64,000 nucleotides of DNA from Comamonas testosteroni. Its GTDB lineage: Bacteria; Pseudomonadota; Gammaproteobacteria; Burkholderiales; Burkholderiaceae_C. Shown piece by piece: positions 55,170 through 62,064 of this stretch. How positions within the stretch are numbered: the stretch's first letter is position 1; every line of letters begins with the position of its first letter. The DNA lies in the NCBI GenBank assembly GCA_008727115.1, contig CP044131.1:1612001-1676000 (forward strand), in the 5' to 3' direction. The notes beneath the pieces were generated by a model. The model did not search any database. It was not told the DNA's origin and saw nothing but the letters and a program-made list of their open reading frames with translations. Position numbers and translations under genes: made by a program.

Positions 55170-56612
55170 ATGCCGTGCGACCAAGGGAAACCTCGCAAAG
55201 TCATCCCGATCACCCCTGAGCCTCATGCAAACGGCCCGGAGATGGTGCCCATGTTTGCTTCTGAGCAAAAGGTGTACTCGCGGGCGATCAGTGGCGTGTT
55301 TTCACGTTGGCGTTGGGCCATGGTGTTCCTGACCCAGATTGTCTTCTACGGCCTGCCTTGGCTGCAGTGGGGCGAGCGCCAGATGGTGCTGTTCGACCTG
55401 GGCGCGCGGCGCTTTTACCTGTTCGGTCTGGTGCTGTACCCGCAGGACTTCATCTATCTGACGGGCCTGCTCATCATCAGTGCGCTGGGGCTGTTCCTGT
55501 TCACGGCGGTGGCCGGGCGGTTGTGGTGCGGCTTTTCCTGCCCGCAGACGGTGTACACCGAGATCTTCATGTGGATCGAGAACAAGGTCGAAGGAGACCG
55601 AAGTGCTCGCATGCGCATTGACAAGAGCGGCTGGACTTTCGAGAAGATCTGGAAGAAGTCGCTCAAGCAGTTCCTCTGGATTGCCTTGTCCCTGTGGACT
55701 GGCTTTACCTTCGTGGGCTACTTTGTGCCCATTCGCGAGCTGGGCGGCGAGCTGATGGCCCTGCAGGGCAGCTGGCAGATCTTCTGGGTGCTGTTCTACG
55801 GCTTCGCCACCTATGGCAACGCCGGCTATATGCGCGAGCAGGTCTGCAAGTACATGTGCCCCTATGCACGCTTTCAGAGCGCCATGTTCGACAAGGACAC
55901 CATGATCGTCAGCTACGACGCTGAGCGTGGTGAAAATCGTGGCCCTCGCAAGAAGGATGTGGATTACAAGGCGCAAGGCCTGGGTGACTGCATTGACTGC
56001 AAGCTGTGCGTGCAGGTCTGCCCTGTGGGTATCGATATCCGCAAGGGGCTGCAGTACGAATGCATTGGCTGTGGTCTTTGCATCGACGCCTGCAACTCCG
56101 TGATGGACAAGATGGAGTATCCGCGCGGCCTGATCCGCCTGACCACGCAGAACGCCGTGGCCAAGGCCTGGAAACATGCGCAGGTGATTCGCCGCATCTT
56201 CCGTCCGCGTGTGCTGATTTATTCGGCGGTGCTGCTGGGCCTGAGTGGTGCCATGATCGCCAGCCTGGTGCTGCGCGAGCCACTCAAGGTGGATGTGATT
56301 CGCGACCGCGCCGCTCTCTCGCGCATCGTGGCGGGCGGCAAGCTGGAGAACGTCTACCGCCTGCAGATCATGAATGCCACGGAAACCGAGCAGCGCTACC
56401 GTATCACTGCGGTGGGGCTGGAAAACCTGGAAGTGGCTTCCGATCAGGAAGTGACGGTAGGCCCGGCCGAGACACGCGGCATCGCAGTGCGACTGCAGAT
56501 TCCTTATGGTTCGGCGCCGGCGGGTTCGCACAAGGTGCATTTCAATGTGGATGCGGTCACTGCGGGTGCAGGGCGCATTTCAGAGAAAACCGTATTCCTG
56601 GTGCCGCGTTAA
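55170..56612 (+). CDS. ccoG: cbb3 assembly protein CcoG (FixG), polyferredoxin
   Basis: 480 residues from ATG 55170 (AAGGAACTGTG upstream; GTG 55167 is also possible). Five membrane helices; WCGFSCPQTVYTE, then the twin 4Fe-4S sites CIDCKLCVQVCPVGI and CIGCGLCIDACN; a C-terminal immunoglobulin-like domain. CcoG is a copper reductase thought to deliver Cu(I) to cbb3 assembly. Confidence 0.94.
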   Translation: MPCDQGKPRKVIPITPEPHANGPEMVPMFASEQKVYSRAISGVFSRWRWAMVFLTQIVFYGLPWLQWGERQMVLFDLGARRFYLFGLVLYPQDFIYLTGLLIISALGLFLFTAVAGRLWCGFSCPQTVYTEIFMWIENKVEGDRSARMRIDKSGWTFEKIWKKSLKQFLWIALSLWTGFTFVGYFVPIRELGGELMALQGSWQIFWVLFYGFATYGNAGYMREQVCKYMCPYARFQSAMFDKDTMIVSYDAERGENRGPRKKDVDYKAQGLGDCIDCKLCVQVCPVGIDIRKGLQYECIGCGLCIDACNSVMDKMEYPRGLIRLTTQNAVAKAWKHAQVIRRIFRPRVLIYSAVLLGLSGAMIASLVLREPLKVDVIRDRAALSRIVAGGKLENVYRLQIMNATETEQRYRITAVGLENLEVASDQEVTVGPAETRGIAVRLQIPYGSAPAGSHKVHFNVDAVTAGAGRISEKTVFLVPR

Positions 56613-56741
56613 CGCTCAACACTGGCGGCCTTCGCGTGCATCACGAGGGCCGGACAAGGACATTGCCAATCGGCAACAATTTGCGCAGTCCTGCTCGCCT
56701 TGAGCGGAAGGACTGCCAGAATTTCCCAAAGAGGTTTCAAC

Positions 56742-57047
56742 ATGTCGGCAGCACAAGCCAAGCCCCTGCAAACGGGCAAAATCATTCACCCCGAGGACGG
56801 CAAACCCTGGTGGAAGTTTGCCCATGTCTGGCTGGTCATTGCGGGCCCCGTGATCGTGGTGATTGCGGGCTTTGTCACCGCCTATATCGCCATGAGCAAG
56901 CCTGATCCCGTGATCGATCCTGACTACTATCGTCATGGCATAGAGATCAATCAGCGCCTGAGCGAGACGGAGAAAAACATGGCTCCCGCCATTACAGGGC
57001 GCAACCATGCGGCAACGCCAGCCAAGGACCATCCGCTGGATCGCTGA
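56742..57047 (+). CDS. ccoH: cbb3 assembly protein CcoH (FixH)-like
   Basis: 101 residues from ATG 56742 (AAAGAGG upstream). A single membrane helix (VWLVIAGPVIVVIAGFVTAYIA) is followed by DPVIDPDYYRHGIEINQRL, a FixH-type segment; the usual C-terminal periplasmic domain is shortened. It lies 129 nt after ccoG on the same strand and completes the assembly set; the short form is common in Comamonadaceae. Confidence 0.87.
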   Translation: MSAAQAKPLQTGKIIHPEDGKPWWKFAHVWLVIAGPVIVVIAGFVTAYIAMSKPDPVIDPDYYRHGIEINQRLSETEKNMAPAITGRNHAATPAKDHPLDR

Positions 57048-57069
57048 GTCTTTTCACATCTTTTCCATG

Positions 57070-57092
57070 AGGCCGCTTTTGCGGCCTTTTTT
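57070..57092 (+). terminator. ccoGH terminator
   Basis: Seven-bp stem AGGCCGC / GCGGCCT with a TTTT loop, followed by T. Confidence 0.85.
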
Positions 57093-57148
57093 CATGGAAC
57101 TTCAAAAATGTGAGCTTGGGGCGCTTTTCCTGCTGTCATTTCAAAGAG

Positions 57149-57190
57149 ATTTAGACTTGATTCCTAAGCAGGATGAGCGCTATTAGCTCA
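57149..57190 (-). repeat. 42-bp dispersed repeat copy
   Basis: On the minus strand TGAGCTAATAGCGCTCATCC and a diverged second half. It lies in the 256-nt gap between ccoH and the next gene, which shows no other gene. Confidence 0.55.
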
Positions 57191-57303
57191 TGAAAAAGGA
57201 GCAATACGGGTTTCCCGCCACGGTGCATGCCCGAAGTTCTATACGGAAATGTTAAATGGCCCGTGCAAAATGAAGGCTATCCCGCAAACCCAGGAGACTC
57301 ACT

Positions 57304-57567
57304 ATGGATGCTCGACGCTGGATGTGGATTGTCTGGCCGGCCTTTCTGGCGGCGGCAATCATGGAGATGGTGGTTTTTGCCTTTGTAGACCCGCTGGACG
57401 TGCACTGGCTGGGGGCTCCGCTGGACTGGTCGCGCAGTGCTGTCTATACCTTGGCATTCTTTGCCTTCTGGGGTGTGACGCTGGCTGGAGGGCTGATGAC
57501 GGTCATGCTGGGCCGCTCTGTCAGTGAACTCAACGCAGGCATCGTCTCCGAGCCTTTGTCCGAATAA
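57304..57567 (+). CDS. Small two-helix membrane protein of unknown function
   Basis: 87 residues, ATG preceded by CAGGAGACTCACT. Two membrane helices (MWIVWPAFLAAAIMEMVVFAFV and VYTLAFFAFWGVTLAGGLMTVML) with a short loop. I do not recognise a family beyond small conserved membrane proteins next to cco clusters in relatives. Its place between ccoH and fnr suggests a link to respiration, as inference only. Confidence 0.72.
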   Translation: MDARRWMWIVWPAFLAAAIMEMVVFAFVDPLDVHWLGAPLDWSRSAVYTLAFFAFWGVTLAGGLMTVMLGRSVSELNAGIVSEPLSE

Positions 57568-57577
57568 GGAACCCAAA

Positions 57578-57601
57578 AAAAGCCCGCTGATGCGGGCTTT
57601 T
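57578..57601. terminator. Bidirectional terminator, small membrane protein / fnr
   Basis: Ten-bp stem AAAAGCCCGC / GCGGGCTTTT, loop TGAT. T-runs serve the convergent genes on both strands. Confidence 0.9.
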
Positions 57602-57627
57602 GCGTGAATGCAGCCGAGTCTGTGGCC

Positions 57628-58350
57628 TCAGTTATGGCACTGCTGGCTGTTGACGATGCGCTTGAGTGCCTCGGTATCCAGAATGCGCAGATGGCGCTGC
57701 TTGACTTCGACGATGCCTTCTTCGGCAAACTTGGAGAAGGTGCGGCTCACCGTCTCCAGCTTGAGGCCCAGGTAGCTGCCGATCTCCTCACGCGTCATGC
57801 GCAGCACTAGCTCCGACTTGGAGAAGCCGCGGGCTGACAGACGCTGCACCAGATTCAGCACAAAGGCGGCCAGGCGCTCTTCGGCGCGCATGCTGCCCAG
57901 CAGCAGCATCACACCATGCTCGCGCACGATTTCGCGGCTCATGACCTTGTGCACATGGTTTTGCAGGGCAGTGACCTCGCGCGAGAGCTGTTCGAGCTTG
58001 TCAAAAGGCATCACGCAGACCTCCGCATCTTCCAACGCCACGGCGTCACAGGTATGGTGGTCGTTGACGATGCCGTCCAGGCCGATGATTTCGCCTGCCA
58101 TCTGAAAGCCGGTGACTTGGTCACGGCCATCTTCGGTGGCGACACTGGTCTTGAAGAATCCAGTGCGAATGGCATACAGCGAGGTGAACTCTTCGCCATT
58201 GCGAAACAGCAGTCCGCCACGCTTGACCTTGCGACGCGTGGCCACAATTTCGTCAATGCGCTCCATTTGTTCATCGTCCAGGCCCATGGGCATGCACAGT
58301 TCACGCAGATTGCAGTTGGAGCAGGATGCTTTGATGGTCTGAAGATTCAT
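57628..58350 (-). CDS. fnr: FNR/Anr-type oxygen-sensing transcription regulator
   Basis: 240 residues. Cysteines at 10, 13, 19 (SCSNCNLRELCMP) and 101 (HHTCDAVAL) match the spacing of the FNR [4Fe-4S] cluster that falls apart with oxygen. A cAMP-receptor-like sensor domain and dimer helix precede the winged helix with MTREEIGSYLGLKLETVSRTFSKF, whose E..SR residues recognise TTGAT half-sites. It activates anaerobic or microaerobic genes, here probably ccoI and hemN. The perfect box at 58462 lies 112 bases upstream of its own start, so it may also be self-regulated. Confidence 0.94.
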   Translation of the reverse strand: MNLQTIKASCSNCNLRELCMPMGLDDEQMERIDEIVATRRKVKRGGLLFRNGEEFTSLYAIRTGFFKTSVATEDGRDQVTGFQMAGEIIGLDGIVNDHHTCDAVALEDAEVCVMPFDKLEQLSREVTALQNHVHKVMSREIVREHGVMLLLGSMRAEERLAAFVLNLVQRLSARGFSKSELVLRMTREEIGSYLGLKLETVSRTFSKFAEEGIVEVKQRHLRILDTEALKRIVNSQQCHN

Positions 58351-58461
58351 GGGCTTTCAGCAGCGGCACTGACAGACACTGAGTGATAGTCGCGCCGGTC
58401 ATTGACCTCGTGGTTGGTAATGAGATGGATCAAATTGTCGCAGCACTTGCCTCGTGCTCTC

Positions 58462-58475
58462 TTGATTTTCATCAA
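58462..58475. promoter_or_regulatory. Perfect FNR/Anr box between fnr and hemN
   Basis: TTGATTTTCATCAA, an exact match to TTGAT-N4-ATCAA. For hemN a class II transcript would begin near 58510, about 108 bases upstream of the start codon. Confidence 0.88.
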
Positions 58476-58617
58476 GGACAGGGGCATTGCCTTGGGGCAC
58501 ATTGCCAGTATTCGTTTTTAAACATGTGCTTTTTGGCATCCGAGGCAGGAGATTCATCACAAAATATGTTGTGGCTCCTTGCTTTCATCGGGTGTGAGCA
58601 CTACCTGGCACCTAGTT

Positions 58618-60000
58618 ATGACCGCAGTCACGCCTGAGTTGCTGAGCCGTTTCGATATTCCCGGCCCACGCTACACATCGTTCCCAACAGCTGACCGTTT
58701 TGTTGAGGCTTTTGGTGCAGATGACTATATCTTGGCTCTGAAGCAGCGCAAAACGCATTCCGGTACACGCGCCTTGCCACTGTCCGTCTATGTGCATGTG
58801 CCCTTCTGTGAGTCACTGTGTTACTACTGTGCCTGCAACAAGATCGTGACCAAGCACCATGAGAAGGCGGGTGAGTACCTCAGCTATCTGGAGCGTGAGC
58901 TGGCCATGCATACCGAGCATTGCGGCAAGGGGCAACTGGTCAGTCAGGTGCATCTTGGTGGTGGTACGCCTACCTTCTTCAGTGATGCTCAATTGAAGCA
59001 GCTCATGGGCTTGATGCAAGAGCACTTCAAGCTGGACCCTGCAGGGGAGTACTCGATCGAGGTCGATCCGCGCACGGTGAGCAATGAGCGATTGCAAGCT
59101 TTGCGAGACATGGGTTTCAATCGCCTGAGCTTTGGGGTGCAGGACTTCGATCCGGCAGTGCAAAAGGCAGTGCACCGCGAGCAGCCTGCCGAGCAGGTCT
59201 TTGCTCTGGTCGCTGAGGCCAGACGCCTGGGTTTCGTCTCCATCAATGTGGACTTGATCTACGGCCTGCCCAAGCAGACCCCTGAGTCTTTTGCGCGCAC
59301 GCTGCAGCAGGTCAACGAACTGCGCCCCGACCGCATTGCGCTGTATGCCTATGCCCATCTGCCCGAGCGTTTCAAACCCCAGCGTCGTATCGAGTCGGCC
59401 GATCTGCCCATGGGGCAGGACAAGCTCAATATGCTCTCCGGAGCCATCGATGCCTTCATGGCAGGTGGCTATGTTTATGTGGGAATGGATCATTTCGCCT
59501 TGCCCGATGACTCGCTGGCCATTGCCAAGCGTCAGGGGCGTCTGCATCGCAACTTTCAGGGCTACAGCACGCAGCCGGATTGTGATTTGATTGCGCTGGG
59601 TGTTTCGGCTATTGGCAAGGTCGGAGCGACCTATAGCCAGAACGTCAAGACGCTGGAAGAGTATTACGACGCCATTGATGGAGATGTCCTACCTGTGCAG
59701 CGAGGCTTGGCGTTGTCCCGCGATGACCTGGTGCGCCGCGCCGTGATCATGTCCATCATGTGCCAGGGCTCGGTGCTGTATGAGCCGATGGAGCAGGCTT
59801 GGCTGATCAATTTCCGTGAATACTTCGCTGCAGAACTGGAGGCGCTGGAAGATATGCAGCGCAACGGTTTGCTGGAGATATCGGAAGAGGGCTTCAAGGT
59901 GACGGGACTGGGCTGGTTTTTTGTGCGTGGAGTAGCCATGCTGTTTGACCGATATTTGCAGGCAGACAGGAACCGCGCACGCTTTTCGCGCATCATCTAG
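58618..60000 (+). CDS. hemN: Oxygen-independent coproporphyrinogen III dehydrogenase HemN
   Basis: 460 residues from ATG 58618 (a longer frame from TTG 58579 is less likely). A radical-SAM enzyme: PFCESLCYYCACNKI gives Cys64, Cys68 and Cys71 of the cluster plus the extra Cys73; LGGGTPTFF, SIEVDPRTVS and FGVQDFDPAVQKAVHREQP follow. It turns coproporphyrinogen III into protoporphyrinogen IX without oxygen, sustaining haem supply for cytochromes under low oxygen. The perfect FNR box upstream fits. The next gene starts 3 nt after the stop. Confidence 0.95.
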   Translation: MTAVTPELLSRFDIPGPRYTSFPTADRFVEAFGADDYILALKQRKTHSGTRALPLSVYVHVPFCESLCYYCACNKIVTKHHEKAGEYLSYLERELAMHTEHCGKGQLVSQVHLGGGTPTFFSDAQLKQLMGLMQEHFKLDPAGEYSIEVDPRTVSNERLQALRDMGFNRLSFGVQDFDPAVQKAVHREQPAEQVFALVAEARRLGFVSINVDLIYGLPKQTPESFARTLQQVNELRPDRIALYAYAHLPERFKPQRRIESADLPMGQDKLNMLSGAIDAFMAGGYVYVGMDHFALPDDSLAIAKRQGRLHRNFQGYSTQPDCDLIALGVSAIGKVGATYSQNVKTLEEYYDAIDGDVLPVQRGLALSRDDLVRRAVIMSIMCQGSVLYEPMEQAWLINFREYFAAELEALEDMQRNGLLEISEEGFKVTGLGWFFVRGVAMLFDRYLQADRNRARFSRII

Positions 60001-60003
60001 CGC

Positions 60004-60717
60004 ATGTTGTTTTCGCTGGTCTGGACTGCTTTGATCATGGGGCTCGTTGGCGGGCCCCATTGTCTTGTTATGTGTGCTGCGCCTTGCAGTGTTGTGGTCG
60101 GTGGCAAAGCCGCCAGCGAAGAGAAGGTGGTGGCCGTGCGTGGCCTGCAAAGTCGTCAATGGCTTCGCACTGTCTTGTTCCATCTGGGAAGAATTTCTGG
60201 CTATGCGCTGCTTGGCGGAATTGCTGCCGTGGCCATGGAGAGCCTGTCCTGGGTGACCAGCCAGACGACGGCGCTGCAAAAGCTTTGGACTTTGATGCAT
60301 GTGGCAGTCATGGCCTGGGGACTTGCCATGGTGGTTCAGGCGCGCCAACCAGCATGGCTGGAGAGGGCGGGACGCTCTGTCTGGGCTCGGGTTCAGCCCT
60401 GGGTTACGGCGCCGGGCGGCAGTCTGGCTGCAGGCTTTGCCTGGGCGCTGATGCCTTGCGGATTGCTCTATTCGGCAGTGTTGGTGGCGGCTTTGAGTGG
60501 CGGCGCCTGGCAAGGCGCTTTGTCCATGGCTGCTTTTGCCGTAGGGGGCGCTGTGTGGCTGCTGGCAGGGCCTTGGTTGTGGCAGCTGGGGCAGTCAAGA
60601 ATCAATGCCGTGCGTGCCCAATGGGGAACCAGAATCGCAGGTTTGATGCTGATTGGCGTAGCAAGCTGGGCACTTTGGATGGATCTGGTCTACAAGCCCA
60701 GCCTTTGGTGCCGATAA
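60004..60717 (+). CDS. Sulfite-exporter TauE/SafE-like membrane protein
   Basis: 237 residues with about six membrane helices. MGLVGGPHCLVMCAAPC near the start and GFAWALMPCGLLYSA in the middle are the paired Gly-His-Cys and Pro-Cys motifs of the SafE-like/CcoI-associated group, which in relatives is encoded with cbb3 oxidase genes and thought to act in copper or thiol handling. It starts 3 nt after hemN and so should share its FNR control. Confidence 0.83.
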   Translation: MLFSLVWTALIMGLVGGPHCLVMCAAPCSVVVGGKAASEEKVVAVRGLQSRQWLRTVLFHLGRISGYALLGGIAAVAMESLSWVTSQTTALQKLWTLMHVAVMAWGLAMVVQARQPAWLERAGRSVWARVQPWVTAPGGSLAAGFAWALMPCGLLYSAVLVAALSGGAWQGALSMAAFAVGGAVWLLAGPWLWQLGQSRINAVRAQWGTRIAGLMLIGVASWALWMDLVYKPSLWCR

Positions 60718-60828
60718 GAAGGGTGAAGCTGGAGTCCGCAGCGTTGTTTGCATCCCAACAGGCCATAGTCTGATGCGATGCACCCTGGAACTGCGGAATA
60801 ATGTCTCATCTTGTGTATAGCGCCCAAA

Positions 60829-62064
60829 GTGAACCGTTTTGTTGCTATTGATATAGGACAGCTGCGTATTGGCATGCATGTCCACCTGGAGACTGGCTGG
60901 CTGAGGCATCCGTTTCCCGTGAACAGCTTCAAAGTTGTGACGCAAGAGCAGTTGAATGTGATTCAAACTCTGGGGCTCTCTGCCGTACAGGTTGATCTGA
61001 CCAAGAGCGATGTCACTGACTTGGAGGCTGGCGCAAAGCTAGAGTCTGCAGAGGCGCCATGTCTTGGCGTGGATGCTTGGCGAAAAAATATCTTGACCAC
61101 ACAGTCTCGGTATCTGGGCGCCATTTCAATATTTGATGATATTCAGGCCTTGCTGCTGGCCAGTCCTGCAAAAGCCAGGGAAGTGACAGACGCACTGATC
61201 GCTCAGCAGGTGGTCGATTTGGCACAGGACAGGGATTTGAGCCTGCACCTTCTTGCAGATGCAGGCGGTGCAACGCATGGCATCCATGGTGTGAATGTGG
61301 CAGTGCTGAGCTTGTTGCTGGGAAAGACGCTGGGCTTGCGCGGGCAGGAATTGCAAGACTTGGGTACGGCAGCTTTGCTGCATGACATGGGCAAGTCGGG
61401 CTTGAATATCGCTGCATCAGCGAATGCCTTGAATCAAAGCGATGATGTCACCCTGCTGAGAGAGGCAGGGTATGCCTGTCATGTGGGCGAGTCGGTGTCG
61501 TTGGCTCTGTCCATGGGTTATTCGCCTGCAGTGACGACTGCCATTGCCCAGCACCATGAGTGGGCCGATGGTTCTGGCTTTCCACTGGCATTGTTGGCTG
61601 CTGATATGGAGCTGGCAGGGCAAATTCTGGCGCTGAGCAATAATTTCGAACGCCTTTGTAGCTTGCCCATCCATGGCTTTGAGATGACTCCGCATGAAGC
61701 CATGACCGCGCTGTACGGGCAATATCGGCAGCGCTATGCGCCACATGTACTCAAGGCATTTGTGCAGACTCTTGGCATCTATCCTCCCGGCTCGCTGGTC
61801 GAACTCAGTGATTCTCGTGTGGGGGTGGTCGTTTCCGTCAATACAAGCCAGGCTCTGAAGCCCCAAATGCTGGTGTATGACCAGCAGGCAGAGAAGATGC
61901 TGCAGCATGTCGATTTGCTTGACTACGTGGGCTTGGGCATTCGCCGCGGCTTGACGCGCAATCAGCTTCCAAGAAAAGTGCTTGAAGCTCTTTTGCCGCA
62001 GCGAAGACTTTGTTATTTCTTCGATAGCTCTGCAGCTTCAACAGCCGAGAAGGACATTGTGTGA
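60829..62064 (+). CDS. HD-GYP-type cyclic-di-GMP phosphodiesterase
   Basis: 411 residues from GTG 60829; the start is uncertain (TTG 60811 is the only other near one and neither has a good ribosome site). An N-terminal DUF3391-like domain (AIDIGQLRIGMHVHLETGW) precedes the HD domain: His153, His185-Asp186 in LLHDMGKSGL, His218, His242-His243-Glu244, and GSGFP in place of GSGYP. A C-terminal module (LGIYPPGSLVELSDSRVGVVV) is shared with the degenerate relative at 1735. Predicted to hydrolyse cyclic di-GMP in the cytoplasm. Overlaps the next gene (GTGA). Confidence 0.85.
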   Translation: MNRFVAIDIGQLRIGMHVHLETGWLRHPFPVNSFKVVTQEQLNVIQTLGLSAVQVDLTKSDVTDLEAGAKLESAEAPCLGVDAWRKNILTTQSRYLGAISIFDDIQALLLASPAKAREVTDALIAQQVVDLAQDRDLSLHLLADAGGATHGIHGVNVAVLSLLLGKTLGLRGQELQDLGTAALLHDMGKSGLNIAASANALNQSDDVTLLREAGYACHVGESVSLALSMGYSPAVTTAIAQHHEWADGSGFPLALLAADMELAGQILALSNNFERLCSLPIHGFEMTPHEAMTALYGQYRQRYAPHVLKAFVQTLGIYPPGSLVELSDSRVGVVVSVNTSQALKPQMLVYDQQAEKMLQHVDLLDYVGLGIRRGLTRNQLPRKVLEALLPQRRLCYFFDSSAASTAEKDIV

